A DNA stretch of 64,000 nucleotides from contig VLTN01000013.1 in the NCBI GenBank assembly GCA_008330645.1, positions 554,320 to 618,319 of the forward strand, read 5' to 3'. Numbering within the stretch: position 1 is the first letter of the stretch; the number at the start of each line of letters is the position of its first letter. Shown in pieces: positions 40,714 through 50,541 of the stretch. The stretch comes from Cafeteria roenbergensis (Eukaryota; Sar; Bigyra; Bicosoecida; Cafeteriaceae). The notes below the pieces were generated by a model that worked only from the letters and a program-made list of their open reading frames with translations, did no database searches and had not been told where the DNA came from. Position numbers and translations under genes: made by a program.

Positions 40714-41033
40714 CGTGGTGTCAGCAAGTGGCGCAGGAGTGCACCCGTCTTGGGCACGCGCGTGGGGCGCAGTTGCTCCACGTCACACGCTGCAGCGCTC
40801 TGCCCTGGCAACGCACTCTGCCGCTGCGTTTCCGCATCCCTGTCGATGTGCGGGCGGGACATAGCCGGTCGCGAGGCCTGCTAGATCACGCACGGGCGTC
40901 GCTGGTGCGCTCTCTCGCGACGAGCCCTGGTCGCGCGCGGCTTGCGAGGCGCCGTCGTGTGCAAGCGACCGCTGATGCGCGGGCCGAGCGATTCCGCAGC
41001 CGTCGCCGCGTGTGCCGCGCCAATCGCGAAGCG
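40714..41033. promoter_or_regulatory. Spacer upstream of lipocalin gene
   Basis: These 320 bp lie between two minus-strand genes. They should hold the lipocalin promoter and the 3' UTR of the small coiled-coil gene. Nothing else was recognised. Confidence 0.3.
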
Positions 41034-42263
41034 TCACACAGCTTCCCCGCTCGGGGCAGGGGCTGCGAGCAAGCCTGCGCCTCTCGCTGACTGGCTGGCG
41101 CCCCCGGACGGCTCTGGGTCTGGAGTTGCGCCCTGTACTCCAAGCGCGCGCGCCCCTCTCGCTGGGGTGGCCCAAACCACCGCGCGCGGCCCCTCGTCGG
41201 CCCTGAGCCGCGCAGGAGCCGCTGAGGACGGGTCTGGGGTTGCCGCTGCGATGGCCGGCGCGGTGCCCCGGCCGCCCACCAGCGGCAGAGCCGCAACGTG
41301 CCGCGCTGCCCCCTTGGCCGCCATTGCAGCCAGGCGAGCGTACTCTGGCAACGGCGTTCCGCTGTGCAGCCCAAGTGCGCCCAGCGCGCCTCTCGTCGAT
41401 GAGACCGCGCCCAGCACCAGCGCCGCCCTCACACCCTGCGGTGCGAACAAGACGCAGCCCGGGCAAGCGCCTCGGCTTCGCGGCAGCTCGAGCCACTGCA
41501 CCGGCCCCGGCAGCACGAGCAGGGCAGCCACGCCGCAAAGGGCACCAGCGCTTGCGGCACATGTCGTCGGGGGCCGACGGTGGACCCCCAAGCGCCGCCA
41601 TCGTCGAGCGACGCAGCCTCATCGCTCACAAGCTCGATCACGGCGACGACCCGGCGGCCGAGCACGAGGGCGCCTGCAGCGTGCGTGGGGAGGGATCGCC
41701 TGGCCGTCCACGCAAGGGCTCCGGAGACCCTCCACGCCGCGAGCGCGCAGGCGACGTCCACGAGCGCGTCTCTCAGGGCGGACGCGTTCTCGACGCGCCG
41801 GAGTCGATCGTCCATGCTCCCGACCACGCTCTGAAGGGCTGACACGGTTCCCACGAGCCTGCGGTGGGCCCGCGACTGCGCCTCCACGAGCAGCCTGATG
41901 TGCTCGAGCCGCTCAGACACGCCGCCCACGCTTTCGCCAACGGCGAGGATGCGCGACTCGCACCCGGACACGCGCGAGTCCAGGGCCAGGCAGCGCTGAG
42001 CTGAAGCCAGAGACAATGCCATGGACAAGGTGGCGACTCGAGCCGCGCCCTGCGGGCGGGCGGGCGGGCGGGCGGGGGAGTGGCGGGGAGCACAGGAGGG
42101 CGCGGGACGCAGTCGCGGTGCAACCCAAGCCGTTGCCATGCGCGGCGCGGCGCCCGAGCGACCAGGGGCTGCAGCCTAGACGGCGCACGCCCAATGGTGA
42201 TGCCAGCCCGCTCACCTGCGCAACCTTTTCTACCCGGGCGCGCTGGGCGGCTGCGGCCTCCAT
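41034..42263 (-). CDS. Small coiled-coil protein of unknown function
   Basis: Three phase-0 exons are predicted, 42263-42216, 41995-41630 and 41495-41034, with GTGAGC donors and introns of 220 and 134 bp, giving 291 residues. The joined N-terminus (MEAAAAQRARVEKVAQ then RCLALDSRVSGCESRI) continues an uninterrupted amphipathic helix through about residue 75 (SERLEHIRLLVEAQSRAHRR, LQSVVGSMDDRLRRVENASA), which supports the first join. The C-terminal half is Ala/Gly/Pro-rich with a few hydrophobic stretches. I recognise no family. An ATG at 42139 in the second exon's frame is an alternative start without exon 1. The gene starts 282 bp from the divergent peptidase gene. Confidence 0.62.
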
Positions 42264-42545
42264 GGTCTCGGTTGCCTTATCGGCTCCGACCCGCTGACGC
42301 GCCCGCAAGGGACCAGACCGCTTCCGCGCGTCGCTCGGAAGCAGGCTGCCCGCGCCCTGACCCTTCACGCTCGATGGGCTGCCCGGGGGGTTGCAGGAGT
42401 GAGCAGACTGAGCTGCAGGCAGGGCGCGCAAGCCTCGCAACAGCATTGCAGAGCACGACACCTTGAACTCCCGCCAGCACCCACACGACGACCCACGCCC
42501 GTCCTCGCGCTCCGCAGTGCGGCGCCTTGGTGGGGAGGAGTCGCG
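42264..42545. promoter_or_regulatory. Divergent promoter region, coiled-coil gene / S28 peptidase
   Basis: The 282 bp between two divergent start codons must contain both promoters. The plus-strand frame is open upstream of the peptidase ATG but only from a GTG at 42399, so it is treated as 5' UTR. Confidence 0.35.
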
Positions 42546-43976
42546 ATGCTGGCTTTCCTGGTCCTGGCTGGCCTTGCGACTGCCAGCGGGTGGTCCTCGC
42601 GAGGCACCGTGCAGCAGCCGCTGAACCACAGCAGGCACGATTCGGAAACCTTCGCTCAGCGCTTCCTCGTCAACGACACCTTTCGGGCTGGCGCCAGCGC
42701 CCCGGTGTTCTTGATGGTGGGGGGAGAGAACGACATTGAGACCTGGGCCAGCATTTTGGGCGGCCAGGTGTTCGACCTTGCACAGCAGTTCGGCGCCAGC
42801 GTCGTCGCTCTCGAGCACCGCGGCTTTGGGATGTCGACGCTTGTCGGCGACAGCCTCGCAGACCTCAGCGCGCTCAGCGTTGGCCAGGCTGTTCGGGATG
42901 TGTTTTCCTTCTACGACCAAGCGGTGGGGCACTTGGGGCTGGCGCCCCGGGACGCGCCGTGGGTGGCGTTTGGGTGCTCGTACAGCGGCCTCGTGGCTGC
43001 GTTTGCCGCTCAGCCGGAGGGCGGCGGCCGGGGCGGGGTCGGGCGTGCGTCGCCGCTGGCCGGCGTGGTCGCGTCGAGCGCACCCCTGCGCGCTCAGACG
43101 CGGTTTGACAACTACACCAACGCGCTGATGCTTGCTATGGCCGACCCCGCCGCAGGCGGCAGCGCCCGCTGCGGGGCCGCTGTGCAGGCGTCGCTTGCTG
43201 CGGGCGCCGCGCTGGTCGCGGAGGGCACGCGCGGGTGGGAGGAGCTGGCTGCCGGGTGGGGTTTCTGCTCCGCCCCAACGAGCCTGATCGACGCGCAGTG
43301 GGCTTGGCGCTTCGTCACGGAGTACACGCTGGGGTTCCAGTTCGTGCAGGAGTCTCGCGGGGGCATCATCAGCTACGCCTGCGCCAAGGCGCTGGGCGCC
43401 GGGCCGGCAGCCTTGGCGCCAGTCGCCGCCATTCTGAACGTGTCGAGCCAGGGGCAGTGCGTGGACGCAGCGCCTCTCGCTGACTTCGTGCGCGAGCTGC
43501 GAAACACCACAGTTGCGCCCTCGGAGTCCGCGAGGCAGTACACCTGGCTCAAGTGCACGGAGCTGGGGTGGTTTCACACCTGCGACGCCCCGGACGGCTG
43601 CACCGCAGCCGGCGCGGCGCCCGCCGCAGGCGGCGGCCCGCTTCCGCTGTCGCTGTTCCAGACCCTGTGCATGGACGCGCTCGGGATCGGCCCGGGGGCC
43701 CAGGCCGCCGCGGGTGCTGCCCTGAACGAGCGCTTCGGCGGCACGGCGCCGCCCGGGCGCGAGGACGGGCGCGTGCAATACGTGACGGGCGACGCCGACC
43801 CGTGGCGGTTCCTGGGCGCCGACCCGCAGGCAAGCTTCTCTCCCCCCGTGGTGAGAGTGGAGGGCGGGTGGCACTGCTCTGACATGGACCCGCTCTCGCC
43901 CTACACGCCCGCCCCGGTGCGTGCCGCCAGGGCCAGCGTTCGCGCTTCGGTGGCCCGTTTCCTCTCCAGCCCGTGA
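42546..43976 (+). CDS. Secreted S28-family serine peptidase (prolyl carboxypeptidase / DPP7 type)
   Basis: S28 enzymes cleave after proline, either releasing C-terminal residues or N-terminal dipeptides, usually in lysosomes or outside the cell. A single exon encodes 476 residues, a normal length. The ATG at 42546 begins a signal peptide (MLAFLVLAGLATASG); the frame upstream has only a GTG. The N-terminus QQPLNHSRHDSETFAQRFLV fits the family opening. The charge-relay residues can be placed: Ser about residue 145 in FGCSYSGLVAA, Asp in TGDADPW (about 418) and His in GGWHCSDM (about 442). The nucleophile elbow reads GCSYSG rather than the usual GGSYGG, a conservative variation. Together with the nearby amylase it suggests digestion of food particles. 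It converges with the NFU1-like gene, 122 bp between stops. Confidence 0.9.
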   Translation: MLAFLVLAGLATASGWSSRGTVQQPLNHSRHDSETFAQRFLVNDTFRAGASAPVFLMVGGENDIETWASILGGQVFDLAQQFGASVVALEHRGFGMSTLVGDSLADLSALSVGQAVRDVFSFYDQAVGHLGLAPRDAPWVAFGCSYSGLVAAFAAQPEGGGRGGVGRASPLAGVVASSAPLRAQTRFDNYTNALMLAMADPAAGGSARCGAAVQASLAAGAALVAEGTRGWEELAAGWGFCSAPTSLIDAQWAWRFVTEYTLGFQFVQESRGGIISYACAKALGAGPAALAPVAAILNVSSQGQCVDAAPLADFVRELRNTTVAPSESARQYTWLKCTELGWFHTCDAPDGCTAAGAAPAAGGGPLPLSLFQTLCMDALGIGPGAQAAAGAALNERFGGTAPPGREDGRVQYVTGDADPWRFLGADPQASFSPPVVRVEGGWHCSDMDPLSPYTPAPVRAARASVRASVARFLSSP

Positions 43977-44098
43977 CGGCGCTTGGGCGCCGAGCACTGC
44001 CCGGCTCTGCGCGCTTCGTATGCTTGCACGTGGCTTGCTCAGCCGCCGCCATTGAGGGCGAGATTCGTCGTTTGCTGCGTGGTTAACGGCTGCACAAT

Positions 44099-45360
44099 TC
44101 ACGCAGTGGCGCCACCGCCCTTTTCCGCCGCCAGCCGCCGCTCCAGCGCCTCAAAGGCCTCGTTGCTCGCCATGTCCATCGGCGTGTTCTCCACCGCCTC
44201 CACGGTGTCGACGTCGGTCACGTAGTGCTGCAGCATTCGCTGCACACCCACCTGCAGCGTCTGGGTGGACTGAGCGCATCCTTCGCAGCTCCCCGCGAGC
44301 CGCACACGAACGTGACCGTCACGATATCCGCTGCAGTCATAAGGCAGGTTGGGGAGCGGCTCGAGGAAGCTTGGGGTGTGGAGGGGGGGGGGGGGGAGGA
44401 AGGAAGGGTGATACAGGCGCGCGCACAAAACCATGCATTCCCGGCCCGAAGAATTGAAGCAGCGCCTTCGGAGGTCAGGGGGTGAGCCAAAGCCCGCGCC
44501 CGCTGAGCATACGCGCAACCGTCTAGGCACGGCCGGGGCGGACTCACAGGAAGACAATGTCGCCGCCGTCGGCCTGCAAGGTCGGTCGCACCATCTCGTC
44601 GAGCACGTCCAGGATGTCGCGCACCACGTCCTCATCTTCGCTGTCATAGTCGGCATCCTCAAGGCCGGCACTTGCAGTTGCGCCATCTGTGGGCTCGAAG
44701 AGGACCGGGCCTGACTCAGAGGCGCGGGCAACTGTGGACTGCACCGCTTCACCCACGATGTCCCAGTCTGCCCCGTCCACGCAGTTCACTGAAAGCCAAG
44801 TCGGGCCCACGAACACAGCGGTGACGGTCGGGAGGCTAAGCAGCGAGCTGGCGAGGCCGCACCCGGCAGCCTCGGCTTCGCTGCTGGTGCCGAAATGCTG
44901 CGCGACAGAAACCGGGTCAGAAGCGCATCACGTCATTGTACTGCGCCACGCTGGGCTTTGGGGTGCTGGCGAGCGGACGCAGCTTGCTTCGGGTCGCGAG
45001 CTGGAGAGGCCTCCTCTCTGGCGCCCGCCGCTTGCGCGCGCCGAGCTGCAAAACACGCGACGCAGCGCCCGGCATGCTGCCTCCCTCGCCTGCTGCGCCA
45101 GTGCAACTCACCATCCCGGCAGTGACGTGGGCGGGCAACACTCGGACGCCTGACACGTTGAATATCCTGCTGTTCATGTTGGGCGAAGTCTCCATGGTGA
45201 CGGACACGGCCTCGGGTTCCGGCGCGGCCGTCGCGAAGCCAGCGCGCGGCGCCGCCGCACGCAGAAGCACTGCAGCCGACCCGGGGCGCATTCGCGCGAC
45301 ATGCCTCGCGAGACCTGCCCGTCGCAAGACTGCGCGGAGAGCCGTTGCGGACATCGCCAT
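44099..45360 (-). CDS. NFU1: NFU1-type iron-sulfur cluster scaffold, divergent paralogue
   Basis: NFU1 carries a 4Fe-4S cluster on a C-x-x-C motif to mitochondrial enzymes such as lipoate synthase. Three exons (45360-45112, 44897-44548, 44330-44099; phases 0 and 2) encode 276 residues. The first 45 residues are an Arg/Ala-rich mitochondrial presequence (MAMSATALRAVLRRAGLARH). An Nfu N-terminal domain follows (METSPNMNSRIFNVSGVRVL, then SLPTVTAVFVGPTWLSVNC), and then the Nfu core MVRPTLQADGGDIVFL joined across an intron to GYRDGHVRVRLAGSCEGC, containing the cluster-binding CEGC. The N-terminal domain is less conserved than in the neighbouring plus-strand copy. The second intron has 14 C in a row on the coding strand, about 52 nt before the acceptor. 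Both joins rebuild the family exactly. Confidence 0.9.
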
Positions 45361-45520
45361 GCGCTGCGACCGACTGGGTGTTCGCGAGTGCGTCGTCGAC
45401 GGCGGCGGCAATCGCGGCTTCTGCTCTGCACATGTCGAGGAATGCAACCAGGGATGCGAAGCCCCCCTCCCGCGGGCCCGCTGGCCCGAGCACACACTGC
45501 GCGGGCTCGCGGCACTCGCG
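45361..45520. promoter_or_regulatory. Bidirectional promoter between two NFU1-type genes
   Basis: Only 160 bp separate the two divergent ATGs, so the promoters overlap or are shared. No TATA box was seen. Co-expression of both copies is the natural inference. Confidence 0.45.
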
Positions 45521-46668
45521 ATGAGGGCGTTCCGCGCCGCTGCGGCTTGCGTGTCCCGCGTCGGCACCGCCCCGATGCGTGAGTTTCCGGGCATCGCGGA
45601 CCAGGTTCCGTGGCGTTCTGGCCCGTGTTGCGGCCCCCCCCGCCTCTCCCCCCGCGGCCCGCCGCTGACGCGCCTCCGCGCCTCCACGACCAGAGCCACC
45701 AGCTTCCCCCGCCCCCGCGTGTCCGGCCGCCGCACACTGCAGGCTCGGCTCTGGTCGCCTCGCCCGTGCTCGGGACGGCAGCCCCTTGGCCAGGCGCGCG
45801 CGTGGGCTCCCGGGCGCTCTTCATTTCCGCTGAGAGCACGCCCAACCCCGACTCGCTCAAGTTCTGCCCTTCGGATGTGGTCATCCTGCAGGAGGACCAG
45901 GGCACCGGCATCGTGAGTCGTGCCGCAGAGATTGTCAGCCGTGCGTGGGCGGGCAGTCATGGCCCGGCCCGTCCCAGCTGCCGGGCGTCCCGCGTCTGAC
46001 ACAGCTCTCGCCCCTCCGCACGCGTGCGAGCCTCGCCCCACACGGTCGTCATCCCGGTGTGCCAAGTGTCTTGCCGCTCGCCGCAGTTTTTCAACAGCCT
46101 GCCGAAGGCCCGGGGCTCGAGCATGGTTTCAGAGCTGCTTCGCTTGCCCCACGTCACCGGCGTGTTTCTGGGTCGCGACTTTGTGACTGTGAACAAGCAC
46201 GAGGATGCGCAGTGGGAGGACATCAAGCCGCTGGTCATGTCTGCCATCATGAGCGGCCTCACCAGCTCTGAGCCCGTCCTTCAGGGCAGCTACCACGTTG
46301 ACGACGCCTCCGCCTACGGCGACGACGACGACGAGGTCGTGGCTATGATCCGGGAGCTCATCGAGATGCGCGTCCGCCCAGCTGTGCAGGAGGACGGGGG
46401 GGACATTTTCTTCGTGGCGTTCGACCACGAGACCGGCATCGTGCGGCTCAAGATGGCTGGCTCGTGCGTGGGGTGCCCCTCCTCCACCGCCACGCTGCGC
46501 GGCGGCGTCGAGAACATGCTCCGCCACTACGTTCCCGAGGTGGAGGGCATCGAGCAGGTGGTGGAGGACGGTGAGGGTGGCCACAAGCCCATGGACGACG
46601 AGGACGCCCCAGCAGAGTCCCTTGAGGAGCGGCTCGCTGCGGCAGGCGTGCCCGGCTACGCGCGGTAG
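45521..46668 (+). CDS. NFU1: NFU1 iron-sulfur cluster scaffold, canonical copy
   Basis: Three exons are predicted, 45521-45578, 45743-45912 and 46087-46668, with GTGAGT donors and introns of 164 and 174 bp, giving 269 residues. Exon 1 encodes a short mitochondrial-type presequence (MRAFRAAAACVSRVGTAPM). Exons 2 and 3 give the complete Nfu N-terminal domain: AESTPNPDSLKFCPSDVVIL, then FFNSLPKARGSSMVSELLRL, VTGVFLGRDFVTVNK and KPLVMSAIM. The catalytic core is MRVRPAVQEDGGDIFFV, then LKMAGSCVGCPSSTATLR with the CVGC cluster ligands, and LRHYVPEV. An acidic insert (YGDDDDEV) precedes the core. The protein would act in the mitochondrial matrix, delivering 4Fe-4S clusters. It lies head to head with a second NFU1-type gene. 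Confidence 0.92.
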
Positions 46669-46952
46669 GTGGTTCGGCGCCGCCACCCGGGGAGCGAGCT
46701 GCCTGGCCCCTATTGCCCGCAAAGCGGCTTTGCCGTGAGTGCATGCGTGCCCCGGATCGGCTCTGCGCCAGCGGCGATCCGGAAGTGCATGTGACTGCTC
46801 ACGCAACGGCCGCGATTGCGCGTGAACCCGCAGGCCTCTTCCCACGCACGAGCACACCGCACCGCTGCAAAGCGCTGAGCAGCACCCCAGTGCCCCGTCA
46901 GGCCCAGCGCTGCTTGACCGCGGCCCCTCAACGCCTCTGCTCAAGGGGTCCA

Positions 46953-49900
46953 TCAGTCTTCTGAGGCAGTCGTGAGCGCCCACCCCGAGGGCGTGGCGAG
47001 CAGCGACCGCACCTTGGCCGACGCGTCGAACTTGAGCACCACCCGCTGCTTGCGGGCGCGGTCCAAGACGACAATGCAGCCGTCGTCCCCGGACGCCTGG
47101 CTGCCGCTCGACGCCCCCCCGCCGTAAGCAAGACCCGTAGTGGGGCACGCTACAGCCGTGTGAGAGGTTGCGGGGATGCTCAAAACAACGGCGGCGTGCA
47201 TCGCAGACATGTCGCCGCCGCTCCCGCCATCTGCAGAGCTGGTTGAGTGACCCTTTCCGCCAGCGCCATGGGGGCTTGCCCCGTCAGCGCCGGAGCCCGA
47301 GGCGCTGTTCTTGCCTCCGTTGCCGTTGCCGTCCACGCCCACCGTGTCCTCGGGCGACTGGTGCTTCAGACCATCGCCGCCAGAGCCGAGCTTGCCAGCG
47401 CGGCTGCCGCCGCCTCCTCCACCGCCACCGGCCCACTTCCTGCTGGCGACACCGCCCCCGCCCCCGCCGGCACCGGCTGCGACCGCCTTGCCAAACTTGC
47501 TCAGCGTGATGTACGACGCGCCGCCGCCGCCACCTGCGCGGTAGTCCCAAGCCCCCCGCCCCCCGTTGGGATAGGCAAGCTTGGTGAAGCCTGAGTTTCC
47601 CGCAGCCTCGCCCCCCTGGCCCACGTGCAGCAGCATCACGTCGCCCGGCACCATAGGGACCCGGACGTGCAAGTAGCCGCCTGCTCCGCCCTTCCCCGCC
47701 GAATCGTGCATGCCCGACGCCCCGCCGCCGCCCCACATAATCACGTCGAACGACGGGACGGTGCACGTTCGGGCAACGTCCAAGAACCCGCCGATCCGGC
47801 GCCGTGTGTCCGCCTTGCCCGTCGCCTCCAGCGCAGAGGCGTCTTCGCCGCTGGCTTTGGCCGCCGCCTCCTTGGCCTCCCGGCGCTCGAGGCGGCGCTC
47901 GAGCTTGTCGAGAAGCCTCTCCTTGCTCTTGGCCTGCTGCGCCCACAGCTTTACGCCCTTGACGGGCACGGGGTCATCCTTGCCGGCGGGGCCGAGCCGC
48001 GCGAGGGCGGCGGCCTCGACCTCCTCTGGTGTTGCGGCGGCGCTATCGGCGCTGGCGGCGCTGGCGGCGCTGCCCGCTGTGCCAGCGTCGGGTAGACTCT
48101 CGCCTTCTCGGCCTGCGGAGCAGAAGGTGCCGGGCGTCGTGCAAGCCTCGGACCCGGTGTCGGACCCAGTGTCGGACCCGGTGTCGGACCCGGTGTCGGA
48201 CCCGGTGTCGGACCCGGTGTCGGACCCGGTGTCGGAGTCGTCGCTTGTCGCCGTCTCGGACCCGTCGGACCCGTCGTCGTCCCCGTCCTCTGAGCCAAGC
48301 TCATCCCCAAGCTCCACCTCAGAGAGCAAGTCGTCGTCGTCGTCGTCCGCGCTGGCGATTGGCTCGTCGGGCGCCGCTACCCGGGGCGGCAAGCGCTCTC
48401 CCGTTGCCCTGGACTCCCCCGAAACGACCGATCCAAACAGTGACCGGGCGGCGGCGGCGGTGTCAGGAGCGGGGACGGCGGGCCGCGCCGCAAGCGAGTC
48501 GTCACCGGCGCCAGCGCCGGACGCTGCGCCGGCCCCTGATGCCGCTCCTGCTGCCCCCGGCCCGCCCCGTGCCAGCCCGAGCGCCTCCAGCTCTGCCCGA
48601 CGCCGCATGGTCCTGATTCTCGCGGCTGCGTCCTCTTCGCTCTGCTTCTGGCGAAGGACCGTTGCGCAGAGGAGCTCTGCCATCTCCTCGTCGGTGAGGA
48701 TGCCGCTCGGCGCCACCACCAGCGCCAGCTCCGCGGGGTGCATGAGGGGAAACCGAACCTCCCTGATCACCTCCTCCCCCATCGCCGAGCGAATAGCAGC
48801 GCCGCTGAACAGCTGGCGGAGCGGCGTCACGTCAACGCCCTTGATGTCGAAGCCCCCTCGGGTCAACTCAGCGGGCTCGGGAACGGGCACAGACGCAAGC
48901 GCCCCGCCACTCCCAGGGCGGCCTGCAGCGGCCGCGGCGGCGGTGGCCTTCGGTGAGCGCCGTCCGTAACCTACGCCGGCACGACTGGGTCTGCGGCGAG
49001 ACGACCGGGCGGCGGCTCCGACCCGCTCCGACCCGGCGCTGCTCGTGCTGCGGGCGCGGCCCGGGGTCGGCTCTGAACCAGATGAGTCGCCTTCGTCCGC
49101 GTCCGAGTCTGACAGCGCTGAGCCTGCTGCTGCCGCAGCGGCGGCGGCCAAAGGCCCAGCACGCTGGAACCGGTCAAACCGCTTGCCACGTCGCTCCAGC
49201 GCCCGCATGAGCGTCTCGGCCCACTCAACGGCGGCACGGAACACAAGGAGCTCCGAACTCGCAGCACGGTCGTCCGAAATGAACTGAAGGAAGCCCTTGG
49301 GAGGCAGGACCCGAATTGCCGCACTGGCAATGGCATTGGGCACTGCAAACGCCGCATCGAAGGCAATGCGCAGCATTGTCTTGTCCCCGGACTCCAGAGC
49401 TTTGGTCGCGATCGTAAAGGCAGACCGAGAATCGGCCTTCATGGCAGCGGAAATGAACTCCTCGAGCTGCTGCGCCATGCCCCTGAAGCCGCGCAGCTCA
49501 GCGAACTTTCGAAGCTCGTTCGCAGTGTCCATCGAAAAGGTGATTTCGTTCGTGTACGCCCAGTGGATAGCTGCCTCCCAGTGCTCCAGGTCGTCTTCAG
49601 GGAACTGCGCCGAGTTGGAACGCAGGAAGCGAATGGCAGCCGCAGACTCGCAGCGCGTGACAAAAGGCATGCACCCAGGGGCGCCCGCACGCCCCTTCCC
49701 CCCAAGACACACATCGCGCTGAGGATGCCGCTTGCATTGCGCTCAGGGGTGCGGAAGGCGGCCGGGAGCTGGCGCTGTCTCGAGCAAAGAGGCGGCTGCG
49801 AGGGGCAACATCTTCCAGGATCTTGCCGCAACCAGCGAGCGCCCTGGCACGCTGGCCCGGCCGGGCCGAAGGCGCGCCCCCCGCCCCCCCCCCCACCCTT

Positions 49901-50426
49901 CGCCGCGGGAGGTGGGCGGGCAAGCAGCCAGGGGCGCACAGTCGCGGCAGCGACGGCAGCTCACCTCGAGCACCAGCGGCTCGTCCGGCGTCGGCGGCTC
50001 CTCGCTCAGCAGGAGCTCGTGCATAATTTCCGTGGACCGAAGCGCGAGGACGGACGCGTGGCACCGTAACGCCTCAACGGCGTCGCCTTCTCCGGGGAGG
50101 ATCTCCAGGGTTGCCATGTCCTCATCGAGGGCCAGGTCGCCAAAGAACTCGGCTGCCTCGTCCGGCAGCCGCAGCGGCCTGAATCCCAGCTCGGTCGAGG
50201 GCAGCTTGGCTGACAGGTCCGACTCCTGCTCCTCCCCGAGGGTGGCATCCGAGGCTTGAGCGCCCAGGGCAGCCGCCATCGTGCCGACGCGCGAAGCGCT
50301 CTGGCCTGCGCGACGCAGAGGTGGACGGCGAGGCCCCTGCCCTGAGGCCGGGGTTGCCAACGCCGCCGCTGCCATTTCCTTGCCGCTGCGACGGGCAACC
50401 GCGGCTCTGTCCGCGCGGCTCTGCAT
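46953..50426 (-). CDS. BTB/BACK-domain protein with DTGS repeats and glycine-rich C-terminal domain
   Basis: Exon 1 (50426-49965) and exon 2 (start about 49646; a phase-0 acceptor near 49715 is an alternative) encode about 1,050 residues. The N-terminus holds a BTB/POZ domain (DMATLEILPGEGDAVEALR, CHASVLALRSTEIMHELL, then AAIHWAYTNEITF), followed by BACK-like helices (ANELRKFAELRGFRGMAQQL, and later VIREVRFPLMHPAELALVV). BTB/BACK proteins usually serve as Cullin-3 substrate adaptors. A Ser/Asp-rich linker with seven tandem DTGS units follows. The C-terminal 270 residues are a glycine-rich domain (FDVIMWGGGGASG, GGAGGYLHVRVP, HVGQGGEAAGNSGFTKLAY, GGGGGASYI) of the type found in the extracellular part of ALK-like receptors. 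The combination is unusual. An ATG at 50279 is an alternative start. Confidence 0.8.
48151..48234 (-). repeat. Seven tandem 12-bp units encoding DTGS
   Basis: The plus-strand unit is gacccggtgtcg, seven times, with a single G-to-A change in the second copy; translated on the coding strand it gives DTGS x7. The near-identity of copies indicates recent expansion. It lies in the linker between the BACK and glycine-rich parts. Confidence 0.9.
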
Positions 50427-50541
50427 CTGCACCGCCGCAAGCGCTGCACGCGCCCCGCCCGCGCCCCAAGCAGGCCGAACGCGCGCGCGCCGGACGGGAT
50501 AGACTTGGGCGTGGGCTGGCGCGAGGGCACACCCCGGCAAG
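50427..50541. promoter_or_regulatory. Very short divergent promoter, BTB/BACK gene / FnIII-kinase-like gene
   Basis: If both chosen ATGs are right, only 115 bp separate the two divergent coding regions. Using the alternative BTB start at 50279 widens this to 262 bp. No core element was recognised. Confidence 0.35.

Noticed and set aside
41913-44102. Minus-strand open frame of about 729 codons
   Set aside because: It is antisense to the S28 peptidase, whose signal peptide and catalytic residues lie on the plus strand.
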